Shown here: positions 50,297 to 59,321 of the stretch, piece by piece | Layout of the letters: every line of letters begins with the position of its first letter | How positions within the stretch are numbered: the first letter of the stretch is position 1 | Assembly (NCBI GenBank): GCA_038878695.1 | Contig: JAVZVD010000001.1 | Coordinates: 496,001-560,000, forward strand | Length of the DNA: 64,000 bases | From: Fervidicoccaceae archaeon | GTDB taxonomy: Archaea > Thermoproteota > Thermoprotei_A > Sulfolobales > Fervidicoccaceae | Reading direction: 5' to 3' | Made by a program: the position numbers and the translations under genes | The notes under the pieces: generated by a model | Database searches by the model: none | Seen by the model: only the letters and a program-made list of their open reading frames with translations | What the model was told of the DNA's origin: nothing

Positions 50297-52345
50297 TCAC
50301 TGGCGGATCTCGAACTTTATAGCTCCGCTCAAAATGCCCTTGGCCACCTCGCGAGCGGCCGAGCCGTGGGACTTGCTCTCGGCCACCCAGGCAACGGCCT
50401 TGATGGGGCCGACCCCCAGCCTCTCGACGAGCTCGCTCAAAGAGCTCGAGAGAGACTCGAGGGCTCTGCGATGAATAAAGCAGAGGCCCCCGTCGCTGGG
50501 CAGCTCGCAGACCGCGCACTTCTTATCTCTCGGAGTAACCTCGTAGGATGAGATCAGCGAGATCGCCTCCTCTATCTTGCCGCGCACCTCCTCAATGAGC
50601 TTCACAACGGTTCTCCTCGCCTCGTCGAGCACGCGCTCTCTGGTCTCCGCCCTCTCTCTGACGCGCCTCAACATCTCTTCGAACTCTCTTGTGAGGTTCA
50701 CGTCGGCTAGCTTGGGGAAGTATCGCTTGGTCAACTCGTAAATCTCGAGGCCGAGCCTTGTGGGCTTGACCTCCTTGCCATCCTCCACCACGTAGCCCCG
50801 CTTAAACAGCGTCTCGATTATCGGCGCTCTGGTAGACTCAGTCCCTATGCCGCTAAGCTCCATCCAAGATAATAGCGAGGCCTTCGTATGGCCTCGTCTC
50901 CTCCTCTCCGACTCTCGCCTAACGCTGGCTCTCACGAGAGTCAGCTCTTCTCCCCTCTCGAGGGGAGGGAGGGGCTTCTCGCGAGGCTCGCGCGGGTAGC
51001 ACTCAGTCCAGCCGGGTTCCACTACTTTTACGCCCGAGCACCTGACTTCGACTCCATCGAAGGAGACCACCGCGTCGGTCTTCAATAGAACCGCGGATCT
51101 CATGAATGTGGCTATGTAGCGTCTCGCTACTAGATCGTAGAGTCTCTCTTGAAGCTTGCTTAATCTTCGAGGTCTGAGGCCCGTGGGGAATACGGCCGGA
51201 TGAGCCGGGTCGGTCCTCTTCCCCTCGACCGGTTTAGGAGGTCTCCCGCGCCCTAGTATGGGCTCAACGCAGTCGGCGTAGCCAAACGACGAAAGAGACC
51301 GGAGGATCCTCTCGTGATCGGCCTCCGGCGGATAGCGCTGGCTATCGGTCCTGGGATAAGTTATCAGGCCCTCGAGGTATAGCTCCTCAGCAATTTTTTG
51401 AGTAACATAGGGAGAGAGGCCCATGAGCCTATAGGCCTCGGCCTGCAAATCGCCGAGATTAAAGGGCGGAGGAGGGTCGAGGCGCAAGACCTCCTCGCGA
51501 ACCTCCTTCACGATTCCTCGGCCAACTTCGCGTATTCTCTCTACTCGCTCTACAGCCTCGGCTCTCGTCCTAAACGGGCTACCCTCCACGACGCACTCTA
51601 CCCTCTCTCCGCTCCTTCGCGCGGCCACGACCATAGCTCGGTAGATCGGCATCGCGATCTCGCTGGCTACCTCGACGAATCTATCCACAGCCTCCACTAG
51701 CGTGGGCGTCTGAACTCTTCCAACGCTGAGCACGAGCCTCCTGCCGGTGGCCTTCTTGTGAATGTCCATGAGGAGCCTGCTGAGGTTGACCCCCCATAGC
51801 CAGTCAAGCTCGTGCCGGCAGAGGCCGGCCTCAACCATCTCGACGTCGGGACCCGTCAAGCTCCTGTAAGCTCTCGTCAGCTCCTCGGGCGTGAGGCTGG
51901 AAAACTTCATCCTCCTGTAATCTCTTCGTCTCATGACGTTGACTATTACGAGATACCCTATCACGCTGCCCTCGACGTCGTAGTCGCAGGCGTTGACGAG
52001 CTTAGAGGGCCCGAGCCTCGAGAGCCACTCCATCAGCTCAAGGAAGCGCCTCGTGTGCCTGGCCTCACGATCTACGGACCACCTAGGGACCCAAGAGTAC
52101 TCGAGCACCGGGTAGCCGCGCGCCTCTGTGTGGAGTTCGAAGAGGTGGCCCGCGGCCGGCGCGACAACCGCGACCTCCTCATCGGTCGCGCCGACCCAAT
52201 AGGGCGCGCCCCCGAGCCTGCACTCCACGGGCCTCTCGAGCAAGGCTAGGGCCAGAGCTCTAGCAGCCTTGGTCTTCTCGGCGATCAGAAGCGTGAAGCC
52301 GCTGGGCGGAGCGCACCGGCCTCTCTTCGCCGAGCCTCTCTTCAA
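50297..52345 (-). CDS. topA: DNA topoisomerase IA
   Basis: 682 residues from TTG 52345, coupled to rpoK by a TTGA overlap. Toprim domain with [16 protein letters not shown] and [14 protein letters not shown] (118-131); the active-site tyrosine is Y330 in [10 protein letters not shown]. Later: [26 protein letters not shown]. One zinc-finger-like segment CAVC...CFIH lies near the C-terminus. No helicase domain is fused, so it is not reverse gyrase; it is a topoisomerase III-like relaxing enzyme. Confidence 0.93.
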   Translation of the reverse strand: MKRGSAKRGRCAPPSGFTLLIAEKTKAARALALALLERPVECRLGGAPYWVGATDEEVAVVAPAAGHLFELHTEARGYPVLEYSWVPRWSVDREARHTRRFLELMEWLSRLGPSKLVNACDYDVEGSVIGYLVIVNVMRRRDYRRMKFSSLTPEELTRAYRSLTGPDVEMVEAGLCRHELDWLWGVNLSRLLMDIHKKATGRRLVLSVGRVQTPTLVEAVDRFVEVASEIAMPIYRAMVVAARRSGERVECVVEGSPFRTRAEAVERVERIREVGRGIVKEVREEVLRLDPPPPFNLGDLQAEAYRLMGLSPYVTQKIAEELYLEGLITYPRTDSQRYPPEADHERILRSLSSFGYADCVEPILGRGRPPKPVEGKRTDPAHPAVFPTGLRPRRLSKLQERLYDLVARRYIATFMRSAVLLKTDAVVSFDGVEVRCSGVKVVEPGWTECYPREPREKPLPPLERGEELTLVRASVRRESERRRRGHTKASLLSWMELSGIGTESTRAPIIETLFKRGYVVEDGKEVKPTRLGLEIYELTKRYFPKLADVNLTREFEEMLRRVRERAETRERVLDEARRTVVKLIEEVRGKIEEAISLISSYEVTPRDKKCAVCELPSDGGLCFIHRRALESLSSSLSELVERLGVGPIKAVAWVAESKSHGSAAREVAKGILSGAIKFEIRQ

Positions 52346-52659
52346 CGAGCGACTACACGCTCTTCAGCTTTCTCTGATCGAATGAGCCAGGAGATGGGGA
52401 CGAGCTGAACGCCTCTGCCGGGCACGCGCCGAGCTATAGTGATGGGCAGAACCCCTCTCTCGAGCTCGGCCTTTGCTAGATCTAGCGGATCGGTGCTGCC
52501 CACCTCTCGGGGATCAACGAGAGGAGGAGCGCCGAGAGAGAGCTGGAGAGCTCGAGCGCCTATGATCCTGGCTCTCTCGTACTTCGTCAACTTCTTCGGC
52601 CCCACGACCTCGTCCAACGAGCTCGGTATCTCGATGGACGCCAAGGCGCCGTCCTCCAC
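52342..52659 (-). CDS. rpoK: RNA polymerase subunit K (Rpb6/omega)
   Basis: 105 residues from GTG 52659. The signature [27 protein letters not shown] followed by [24 protein letters not shown] is that of RpoK. It helps polymerase assembly by clamping the largest subunit. Own promoter: TCTTTTAATCT on the minus strand (52722-52712). Confidence 0.95.
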   Translation of the reverse strand: MEDGALASIEIPSSLDEVVGPKKLTKYERARIIGARALQLSLGAPPLVDPREVGSTDPLDLAKAELERGVLPITIARRVPGRGVQLVPISWLIRSEKAEERVVAR

Positions 52660-52711
52660 CTGCTCTGGTCTCTCCGAGAAGCGCCGATGATGATCAAAGC
52701 TCGCGAATCTG

Positions 52712-52722
52712 AGATTAAAAGA
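52712..52722 (-). promoter_or_regulatory. TATA box for rpoK
   Basis: TCTTTTAATCT on the minus strand, about 58 bases before GTG 52659. It lies in a 95-base gap that also holds the T-rich end of the thermosome transcript (ATTTTTAA near 52733-52725). Confidence 0.5.
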
Positions 52723-52724
52723 GG

Positions 52725-52733
52725 TTAAAAATA
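52725..52733 (-). terminator. T-rich terminator after the thermosome gene
   Basis: On the minus strand TATTTTTAA occurs about 22 bases after the thermosome stop at 52755, directly before the rpoK TATA box. Confidence 0.45.
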
Positions 52734-52754
52734 GTTTGTCATAGTGGGGAGAGG

Positions 52755-54416
52755 TCAGAGCTCTCCGAACTTCTCCTTCTCCTCCTCTTCTCCCTTCTCC
52801 TTCTCCTTCTCCTCCTTCTTCTTAGGCGGCGCCGCCGCTATAACGTCGTCGATCTTGAGGATGGTCACGGCGGCCTCGGTGGCGCTCTTGATAACCTGCT
52901 TCTTGACGAGCACGGGCTCTATGATGTTCTCGGCCAGAGTATCATCGACGAGCTCTCCCTTCACGACGTTGATTCCCGCGAACACTTTGCCTTCGCCGTG
53001 CCTCTGCCTTAGTTTCATTATTGACTCGAGCGGGTCGAGGCCCGCCGTCTCCACGAGTATGGCCGGTATCTCCTCGAGCGCGTCCGCGAAGGCCTCGACG
53101 GCCAGCTGGGTCTTGCCACCGAGCGTCTGAGCGAATCTCCTGAGCCTCAACGCGAGCTCGATCTCCGGGGCGCCTCCTCCTCCTAGGACCTTAGGCTCTC
53201 TCAACACGTTCCTCAACACGTGGAGAGCATCATTCGTGCTCCTCTCGGCCTCGTCCAGTAGCATGTCGTTGGCTCCTCTTAGCAGTATCGAGACGCTCTT
53301 CGGATTCTTCACGCCCTCGACGAACACCATCTTGTCGTTACCGACCTTTCTCTCCTCCACGAGCTCGGCCTCGCCCAGGTCGGTCGACCTTAAGTCCTGT
53401 ATGCTCGTGACTATCCTCCCTCCGGTCGCCCTCTCGAGCTTCTCCATGTCGCTCCTCTTGACCCTCCTCACCGCGAGTATGCCCCTCTTGGCGAGGAAGT
53501 GCTGAGCCACGTCGTCTATCCCCTTCTGGCATATCACGACGTTGGCTCCGGCCTCGGCGATCTTGTCGACCATGCTCTTGAGGAGCTTCGTCTCCTCCTC
53601 GAGGAAGGCCTTTATCTGCTCGGGGCTCGTGATGTTTATCTTGGCCGTTATCTCGGGCTTCTTTACCTCGAGCGGCGCGTCGAGCAGCGCTATCTTAGCC
53701 TTCTCGACCCTCTTCGGCATGCCGGGGTGCACCACCTCTTTGTCGAGGACCACTCCGCGCACTAGGACGCTGTCGAGGAGACCCCCTCCCTTCTTCTTCT
53801 CGATCTTGATATTGTCCAGTCTGACGTTGTAGCCCTCGCCATCTTTTATCGGCTCAGCAGCTATCCTCGCGGCCTCCAGAGCCATCTCCGTGATCTTGTC
53901 CATGGTGGCGCCCGTGCCGATGTACTTGCTGGTTATGGCGGTTCTGGCCACTCTCTTGAGCATCTCGTCGTCGTTGAGGTCAACCTTCTTAGCTATCTCG
54001 TCTAAGTACTCGAGCGCCTTCTTCATGGCTTCATTGAAGCCGCTTATTATGATGGTCGGATGGATGTTTTGGTCGAGCAGTCTCTCGGCTTTTTCCAAGA
54101 GAGCTCCGGCTAGCACGACCACTGAGGTCGTGCCATCGCCTACCTCGGCGTCTTGAGCCTTGGAGGCCTCAACGAGGAGTTTGGCGGCCGGGTGATTTAC
54201 CTCCATTTCCTTGAGTATCGTGACGCCGTCGTTCGTCACGGTGACATCGCCGAAGCTGTCAACGAGCATCTTATCGAGGCCTCTAGGCCCGAGGCTAGTT
54301 TTGAGGACCTCGGCGAGGATCCTCGCGGCCATGATGTTGCCGCGGAGAGCGTCGCGGCCGGTGGTTCTCCTGGTCCCCTCTTTCAATATGAGTACGGGGA
54401 CGCCGTAGAGTGCCAA
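52755..54416 (-). CDS. thsA: thermosome subunit (group II chaperonin)
   Basis: 553 residues from TTG 54416. ATP-driven double-ring folding chamber. ATP-site motifs: [55 protein letters not shown] and the catalytic Asp in GLDPLESI. The C-terminal tail is a 20-residue Lys/Glu run ending KEKFGEL instead of the Gly/Met tail seen in several chaperonins. Single-gene transcript from a strong promoter with an inverted repeat around the TATA box. Confidence 0.97.
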   Translation of the reverse strand: MALYGVPVLILKEGTRRTTGRDALRGNIMAARILAEVLKTSLGPRGLDKMLVDSFGDVTVTNDGVTILKEMEVNHPAAKLLVEASKAQDAEVGDGTTSVVVLAGALLEKAERLLDQNIHPTIIISGFNEAMKKALEYLDEIAKKVDLNDDEMLKRVARTAITSKYIGTGATMDKITEMALEAARIAAEPIKDGEGYNVRLDNIKIEKKKGGGLLDSVLVRGVVLDKEVVHPGMPKRVEKAKIALLDAPLEVKKPEITAKINITSPEQIKAFLEEETKLLKSMVDKIAEAGANVVICQKGIDDVAQHFLAKRGILAVRRVKRSDMEKLERATGGRIVTSIQDLRSTDLGEAELVEERKVGNDKMVFVEGVKNPKSVSILLRGANDMLLDEAERSTNDALHVLRNVLREPKVLGGGGAPEIELALRLRRFAQTLGGKTQLAVEAFADALEEIPAILVETAGLDPLESIMKLRQRHGEGKVFAGINVVKGELVDDTLAENIIEPVLVKKQVIKSATEAAVTILKIDDVIAAAPPKKKEEKEKEKGEEEEKEKFGEL

Positions 54417-54452
54417 CCCTCGTCACACCTCGAGCCGAGTAAGGACTTAGCG

Positions 54453-54468
54453 AGCTTCTATAAAAGCT
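54453..54468 (-). promoter_or_regulatory. thermosome promoter with inverted repeat around TATA
   Basis: On the plus strand AGCTT-CTATAA-AAGCT (54453-54468) is a perfect five-base inverted repeat whose centre is the TATA box (minus strand: AGCTTTTATAGAAGCT), with BRE-like GCGAAAAGC just upstream. Predicted transcript start is near 54435, about 20 bases before TTG 54416. The repeat could be a binding site for a heat-shock regulator; this is an inference. Confidence 0.6.
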
Positions 54469-54516
54469 TTTCGCATTTTGACACCAGAAATATGCCGTCT
54501 AGCCTATTAGTAATTA

Positions 54517-54825
54517 TTAATGATTAACGTTTAAGAGCCGTGCCCCCCGTTCGGTGAGCCTGTAGACTCTGAGGGCGCTCGAGCGACCCGACGAGCTCAC
54601 GACGGAACAGGAGGGCCTCAAGGGGCAAGCTTCGCAAGGCTTGACGAGCTCCTCCTCGACGACGAGCCCCTCAGCGACCGCTGCTCCGAGTAGTAGCTTG
54701 AGGTCTCGCTCATCGACATTCACCGCTCTGAGCAGATCTCGCAGAGTTTTGCACTCGCCGCACGCGAGAAATCGGAGGATCGAGCGAAGAATATCGCCTC
54801 GCTCGCTCAAGCTGCTCGACCTCAC
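54517..54825 (-). CDS. FeoC-like winged-helix regulator with a cysteine cluster
   Basis: 102 residues from GTG 54825, overlapping the feoB stop by four bases. The N-terminal winged-helix (LRSILRFLACGECKTLRDLLRAVNVDERDLKLLLGAAVAEGLVV) is followed by CEACPLRPSC. Cysteines C22, C25, C64, C67 and C73 could hold an Fe-S cluster, as in bacterial FeoC, which sits next to FeoB and regulates it. Role is inferred from neighbour and architecture; the overall similarity to FeoC is loose. Confidence 0.6.
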   Translation of the reverse strand: MRSSSLSERGDILRSILRFLACGECKTLRDLLRAVNVDERDLKLLLGAAVAEGLVVEEELVKPCEACPLRPSCSVVSSSGRSSALRVYRLTERGARLLNVNH

Positions 54826-56945
54826 GCTAAGAGCTCTAGGGTTGCGTAGAGCGCGAGCGAGAGGACGTAGGCAAGACCCACGGTGTAAACCGCTTGAGCC
54901 AGCACGGCTCTCAAACTCCTGGTCTCAACGTATAATGTCGTTATTGTAGCTACGCAGGGTACATATAACATAACGAAAACTAGAATCGAAAAGGCTTGAG
55001 CTTGGCTCAGCCCTAGTCCCAGAAGAGCCTCTCGCGCGTCGGCGCTCCCCTGCATAAGCGCGATCGTCTCGAGGAAGATCTCCTTGGCGAAGAACCCGCC
55101 GACGAGCCCGACAGCCACCTTGCGGGCGGCCTCGTCGCCGAGGCCCAGAGGGCTCAGGAGCGGCGAGAGAACTCCCCCCACGGCGTAGGCGAAGCTGTCC
55201 TCGGGCCTCGCCGCGAGGCCCGAGGCCCCGAAGCTCATGAGAGCCCATAGCACGACGCCGGCGCCGAAGAGCACGGTGCCCGCCCTCTTAAGGAAGCCGG
55301 CCAGGTAATCCCACGAGAGCCAGAGGACTACTCTGAGGTTGGGGGCGTGGATAGGCGGAGCCTCGAGGAGGAGGATCGGCGGCTCCGCGGCCTTTGACAC
55401 GATCCTCCTGTAGGCGAGACTCGTGGCCAGGAAGGCGGCGAAGCCGATCGCGTAAACTGAGAAAAGGCCCGCCGCTTGTTTGAGCGGCGAGGCGAAGTAG
55501 GCCGAGAGAACGGCGAGAGCCACGACGAGTCTGGCCTGACAAGGTATCAGAGGAGCTGCCAACTGAACCTGCCTCCTCTCCGTCTCGTCTGCGAGAGTTC
55601 TAGCGGCCATGATGCCCGGGACGTTGCAGCCCAGACTCACCGTGGCCGGATAAATCGCGACCCCGGTCAAGCCGAACTTGTTCATTAGGCTGTCAACGCC
55701 GAGCGCCAGCCTTACGAGAAGGCCGCTGTCCTCCAGCGCCGATAATATCACGAATACCGTCAAGACGAGCGGGGCGAACGAGAGAACGGCGCCGAGGCTG
55801 GCCAAGACCCCCTTCGAGATCAACGAGGCTAGGAGAGGGTTCCAGCCGCCGAGTCTCTCATCGACCGCGGCGGCTAAGGCCTCGAAGCCTCTGCCGAGAA
55901 GACCGCTCAGAGTGTGCTCCTCGAGCGCCTTTGCGGCTTCCGCGAGCCCCGCGTATTGCAGGATCAAGTTCAGCGGGAAACCTGTATTGATGGCGAAAGC
56001 CGCAACGAAAGCTAGAGCGTATATGGTGGCTCCGACGGCGAAGCCCACGACGCGCGCTTCGATGATCCGCCCCAAGAGCTCCGCCCCTCTCCCTCGCTTG
56101 GTCCTCACCACCGCTCTCCCGGACAGCGAGCGGACGTACTCGTATCTGGCGCTTATCGCCAGCTCGAGGGGCTCCCTACCGACGGTCCTCCTCACCGCGT
56201 CCCTCAACTCCCTGGCCCTCTCGAGGAGGGCCGCGTCTCCCCTCGATGCCAGAAGCTTCTCGATTTCTGGGTCGCCCTCGAGGAGCTTCAGCGCGATCCA
56301 GCGCTTCGGGTAGACCTCGGGGATCTCGACGCCGGTGAGCCCCCTCTCGACCTCGTCAATGAACGGCTCGAGGGGCCCGTAGCTCAAGCGGAGCGGCTCG
56401 CGCTTCGCTCGGTCCTGGGCAACCTCGAGGAGGCGGTCGAGGAGCTCCTCGAGGCCTCTCCTGTTCACAGCCGAGGTGAGCACCACTGGGACGCCCAAAG
56501 CCGACTCGAGCGCGTGAGTGTGGACGTGTATCCCCAGCTTCTCCATCTCGTCGGCCTTTGTCACCGCCAAGACTACTCGGGGGGTCAGCTCGAGGACCTG
56601 AACGGCCAAGTAGAGAGTCCTCTCGGGGGCCGTGCCGTCGATTAGCACGAGCACTACGTCTGGCTCACCGCTCGTTATGTAGTCGCGAGCCACCTTTTCC
56701 TCTGGGCTCGTGGCCGTGAGCCCGTAGACGCCGGGTAGGTCGATGAGCACGATCTCGCGCCCTCTGCGCGCCACCAAGCCCTCTCTCCTCTCGACGGTCA
56801 CGCCTGGCCAGTTGCCTATCCTCGTTATCTTGCCGGTGAGAGAGGTGAATAGAGTGGACTTGCCCACGTTGGGATTGCCGAGTACGGCCACTCTGACTTG
56901 GGCTTTCTCCGCCGCCCTCTCTACTCCCCCGAGGTGGCAGCTCAA
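54822..56945 (-). CDS. feoB: ferrous iron transport protein FeoB
   Basis: 707 residues from TTG 56945 with GGAG six bases upstream. N-terminal G domain: GNPNVGKST (23-31), LIDLPGVYGL, and VTKADEME; then the linker and a membrane domain with two Gate motifs (GCNVPGIMAARTL; YVPCVATITTL). Imports Fe(II) across the cytoplasmic membrane. No FeoA gene is adjacent and no FeoA domain is fused. An SH-containing start (LSCHLGG) is unusual but short. The promoter carries a DtxR-like operator. Confidence 0.95.
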   Translation of the reverse strand: MSCHLGGVERAAEKAQVRVAVLGNPNVGKSTLFTSLTGKITRIGNWPGVTVERREGLVARRGREIVLIDLPGVYGLTATSPEEKVARDYITSGEPDVVLVLIDGTAPERTLYLAVQVLELTPRVVLAVTKADEMEKLGIHVHTHALESALGVPVVLTSAVNRRGLEELLDRLLEVAQDRAKREPLRLSYGPLEPFIDEVERGLTGVEIPEVYPKRWIALKLLEGDPEIEKLLASRGDAALLERARELRDAVRRTVGREPLELAISARYEYVRSLSGRAVVRTKRGRGAELLGRIIEARVVGFAVGATIYALAFVAAFAINTGFPLNLILQYAGLAEAAKALEEHTLSGLLGRGFEALAAAVDERLGGWNPLLASLISKGVLASLGAVLSFAPLVLTVFVILSALEDSGLLVRLALGVDSLMNKFGLTGVAIYPATVSLGCNVPGIMAARTLADETERRQVQLAAPLIPCQARLVVALAVLSAYFASPLKQAAGLFSVYAIGFAAFLATSLAYRRIVSKAAEPPILLLEAPPIHAPNLRVVLWLSWDYLAGFLKRAGTVLFGAGVVLWALMSFGASGLAARPEDSFAYAVGGVLSPLLSPLGLGDEAARKVAVGLVGGFFAKEIFLETIALMQGSADAREALLGLGLSQAQAFSILVFVMLYVPCVATITTLYVETRSLRAVLAQAVYTVGLAYVLSLALYATLELLA

Positions 56946-56954
56946 CTTAGCTCC

Positions 56955-56986
56955 TTTAGAGATATCTAAATTTTCGATTATAAGCT
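56955..56986 (-). promoter_or_regulatory. feoB promoter with a DtxR-like operator
   Basis: Minus-strand TATA element GCTTATAATCG (56986-56976) is followed by an inverted repeat TTTAGA-GATA-TCTAAA (56955-56970 on the plus strand) reaching to the predicted transcript start near 56955. The core TTAG-N6-CTAA matches the left part of the DtxR/IdeR operator consensus (TTAGGTTAGCCTAA). A metal-dependent repressor bound here would block transcription initiation, as expected for an iron importer. Confidence 0.6.
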
Positions 56987-57739
56987 ATTCGTCGGAGCTC
57001 CCCACGGCAGGAGGAACCTGAGCGAGGCGGCTAGAGACGAGGACGCTATGAGCGCCAAGACGATCCTCTCCAGCAGCTTGGCCCTCTCGCTAGCGCGCTT
57101 CAATAGCTGAGCGCCGAGCCAGTATCCCACTAGCACGCCCGGGGCCAGGAGCGCGAAGACCTCGAGGTGCTCGACCCTCAAGCCCCCGATCATTGGGAGA
57201 GAGATCAAGGCCAGGAGATCGGTGAAGCTGACGAAGGTCATAGTGTATCTCCTCACGTAGACCGGGTTGCGCCCTTGATTGATCAGAGCGAGAGCCACTT
57301 GGGGGCCAGCCACCCCCGTGAGTATGCTCATGAACCCCCCGGCGAAGCCGGCGACGCTCATGAGCTCTCTCTCCCTCCTCACTCTCCACCTGGCTCCCAC
57401 CAACATGAGGAGGGCTAAGGCCAGAATCCCCAAGCTCAGCACCGCTCCGACCAGGCGCTGAGAGGCCAGCGAGTATAGCGCGAGGCCGAGGGCGAAGCCT
57501 ATCGCGCCCGACGCGTAGGCCCCCGCGAACTCGAAGAGAGGCCTCTCACTGAGCAGGAACGTCGCGTCGATCAAAGCTCTGACGAGTATCGAGAGGGCGA
57601 TCACGTCCTTGGGCGGCAGCAGGAAGGACACGAGAGGGGCGATCAGCGCAGCCGCCCCCATGCCCGAGAAGGCCCTCGCGATCGACCCTACGAGCACCAA
57701 CATCTCCAGCAGCGCTAGCTTAAGCGCGCCGAGCTCCAC
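56978..57739 (-). CDS. TSUP (TauE/SafE) family membrane permease
   Basis: 253 residues from GTG 57739. Eight or so hydrophobic helices; the two repeated halves show ARAFSGMGAAALIAPLVSFLLPP and AGFAGGFMSILTGVAGPQVALALI, typical of the TauE/SafE (DUF81) family that exports sulfite, organosulfonates or takes up sulfur compounds. Substrate unknown. The feoB TATA box lies in its last codons. Downstream of the TenA genes and on the same strand, with its own TATA (minus TTTTTAAAAGT, 57797-57787). Confidence 0.82.
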   Translation of the reverse strand: MELGALKLALLEMLVLVGSIARAFSGMGAAALIAPLVSFLLPPKDVIALSILVRALIDATFLLSERPLFEFAGAYASGAIGFALGLALYSLASQRLVGAVLSLGILALALLMLVGARWRVRRERELMSVAGFAGGFMSILTGVAGPQVALALINQGRNPVYVRRYTMTFVSFTDLLALISLPMIGGLRVEHLEVFALLAPGVLVGYWLGAQLLKRASERAKLLERIVLALIASSSLAASLRFLLPWGAPTNSL

Positions 57740-57786
57740 CGTATTCCATCTCCAGGAACGGGGGTCTCGGAAGAGTTAAAGATGTC

Positions 57787-57810
57787 ACTTTTAAAAAATC
57801 CGATAAAAAG
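57787..57810 (-). promoter_or_regulatory. promoter of the TSUP gene, overlapping the T-rich end of tenA
   Basis: On the minus strand CTTTTTATCGGATTTTTTAAAAGT contains two T runs that would end the tenA transcript and a TTTTTAAAAGT TATA element whose predicted start is near 57766, 27 bases before GTG 57739. The same bases thus serve as terminator and promoter. Confidence 0.45.
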
Positions 57811-57823
57811 CGAGGGCGCGGAC

Positions 57824-58492
57824 TTAGAGGGGCCAGCTCTCCCCCCTATACGCCATGTCCCAGAACATGTACTCGAAGCGCGAGCCTCTCAGGAAGTGCC
57901 TCAGGAGCCTATCGTATCCTCTCCCCTCCCAAGCAGCGTCGACGAGCGAGCGCAGCCTCTCCACGAGCGACCTGTAATCGGCGGAGAGGTACACTTTAGC
58001 CCACTTGACGTACAGCTCGATGGGGTTTCTCTCCAGTTTATCGGCGTGGCGCTCGGCGATCTCGGCGTAAGACCAGAAGCAGGGCAGAGTGGCCACGAGG
58101 CACTCAAGCGGCTCCCCGAGAGCGCACGTCGACACGAGATAACTCATGTAGGCCACGTTGGTCGGCGCCGGCTCCATCGCGATGACGTCCTCGAGCCTCA
58201 TCCCCAGCTCCCTCAGTAGCAGCTCATAGTTCTTCATCTCGACGGTCGCGTCGGCGTGAGCTATCTCTAGAGCCGTCCTCGCCACCTCGTAGTCTGCTCT
58301 CGAGGCCAGCAGAGAAAAGGCCCTCATCATGCCGACCAAATAGTTGTAGTCCTGAGCCGCGTAGAACTTGAACTTCTCGAGGGGGAGCGAGCCCTCGTAG
58401 AGCTCTACCACGAAGGGGTGCTCGAAGATCTTAGACCAAATGGCGTCGGCGTCTCTCCTGAGCCTGGAGCTGAGGCTCTCGCTCGAGCCCAC
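57824..58492 (-). CDS. tenA: TenA-family thiaminase II / aminopyrimidine hydrolase
   Basis: 222 residues from GTG 58492, six bases after its paralogue. Helical TenA fold: IFEHPFVVELYEGSLPLEKFKFYAAQDYNYLVGMMRAFSLL, the catalytic-loop LPCFWSYAEIAE with the conserved Cys, and the C-terminal FEYMFWDMAYRGESW with conserved Glu/Trp. It salvages the pyrimidine part of degraded thiamin. No other thiamin gene is in the window. Confidence 0.88.
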   Translation of the reverse strand: MGSSESLSSRLRRDADAIWSKIFEHPFVVELYEGSLPLEKFKFYAAQDYNYLVGMMRAFSLLASRADYEVARTALEIAHADATVEMKNYELLLRELGMRLEDVIAMEPAPTNVAYMSYLVSTCALGEPLECLVATLPCFWSYAEIAERHADKLERNPIELYVKWAKVYLSADYRSLVERLRSLVDAAWEGRGYDRLLRHFLRGSRFEYMFWDMAYRGESWPL

Positions 58493-58498
58493 GCTCTC

Positions 58499-59125
58499 TC
58501 ACCTGTAGATCGCGTCCCAGAACATCTTCTCGTATCTCTGTATCATCTTGGCCACCAGGCTGTACCTGCCGACGGCCTCATACCTCTCGATCACAGGATA
58601 AGCGGCCTCTTCGAAGGGGGCGTAGTCGACCGAGAAGAGCTTGAAGAGCCCCGTCTCCTTAATGCCGTAGATCCTCTCGAGAGCGGATCCGAGCCTGCTC
58701 ACGGCTCGGCCCCAAACGGGGAGATTGACCACGAGCGCCACGGCGGCCTCGCCCGGGTTGGCGTACAGCGAGAGCCAGGCCAAATAGTGCGTGTACGCGA
58801 CCGCCTCCGGGTCAGGCTCCTCCGCCTCGCTCACTCCAAGCTCCGCTGCGAGTCTCCTGAGCTCGGCGAGAGCCGCGTAGTCCCCATCGAGCGCCCCCTT
58901 GAAGAGGCTCTGCTCGTCGGGGTGCTCGGCTCGATGCAGCATATGAGCTATGCTCCTCATGTCATGTGGTATTATGTAGAGCTGATTGACGGCGAAGCGC
59001 TTGACCTTCTCGAGCGGTAGAGCCCCGCTCTCGGCCTCGCGGAGGTAGGGGTGGTCTATTATCGCCGCGTTGAGGGGCTCGAGCTCTCTCCTGAGCCTCT
59101 CCACGATCTCTCGGCCTCGTCTCAC
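58499..59125 (-). CDS. TenA/PqqC-like protein lacking the TenA cysteine
   Basis: 208 residues from GTG 59125. Same heme-oxygenase-like helical fold (IIDHPYLREAESGALPLEKVKRFAVNQLYIIPHDMRSIAHML; C-terminal YEKMFWDAIYR), but the catalytic loop reads NLPVWGRAVSRL, with no Cys where TenA has CFWSYAE. It is probably not a thiaminase by the usual mechanism; it may act on another cofactor or as a partner of tenA. First gene of the pair, with a TATA-like TTTTTTATTG (minus, 59170-59161) upstream. Confidence 0.72.
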   Translation of the reverse strand: MRRGREIVERLRRELEPLNAAIIDHPYLREAESGALPLEKVKRFAVNQLYIIPHDMRSIAHMLHRAEHPDEQSLFKGALDGDYAALAELRRLAAELGVSEAEEPDPEAVAYTHYLAWLSLYANPGEAAVALVVNLPVWGRAVSRLGSALERIYGIKETGLFKLFSVDYAPFEEAAYPVIERYEAVGRYSLVAKMIQRYEKMFWDAIYR

Positions 59126-59195
59126 GTCTCACATCCCTCTTAACTTGAGAATAGTCGACACAATAAAAAAGATATCGAGACGTTCTGGAACTCAA

Positions 59196-59205
59196 GCTTT
59201 TTAGT
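59196..59205 (+). promoter_or_regulatory. TATA box for tRNA-Leu
   Basis: GCTTTTTAGT, 29-38 bases before the first base of tRNA-Leu, giving a predicted start within about seven bases of the mature 5' end. It is divergent from the tenA-pair promoter. Confidence 0.55.
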
Positions 59206-59233
59206 TGCGCGGCGAATCCTCTCCTCCACGCGG

Positions 59234-59318
59234 GCGGGGGTGCCCGAGCCAGGACAAAGGGGCGGGACTCAGGCTCCCGTGGCGAAGGCCTGCGTGGGTT
59301 CGAATCCCACCCCCCGCA
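59234..59318 (+). tRNA. tRNA-Leu (anticodon CAG), CCA encoded
   Basis: Class II tRNA with a long variable arm. Acceptor GCGGGGG (59234-59240) pairs with CCCCCGC (59311-59317). The anticodon stem CGGGA/TCCCG closes the loop CTCAGGC, so the anticodon is CAG (codon CTG). T arm GTGGG-TTCGAAT-CCCAC. Discriminator A, followed by encoded CCA (59319-59321). No intron. Confidence 0.97.
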
Positions 59319-59321
59319 CCA

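Noticed and set aside
52686-52712. Box C-like ATGATGA followed by CTGA, possibly a C/D box guide RNA
   Set aside because: Only one C/D pair is present with no internal D'/C' boxes or terminal stem, and it overlaps the rpoK promoter and leader.
52759-52830. Lys/Glu-rich repeat at the thermosome 3' end as a sequence repeat or insertion
   Set aside because: It is the in-frame charged C-terminal tail of the thermosome, a variable region of the family.
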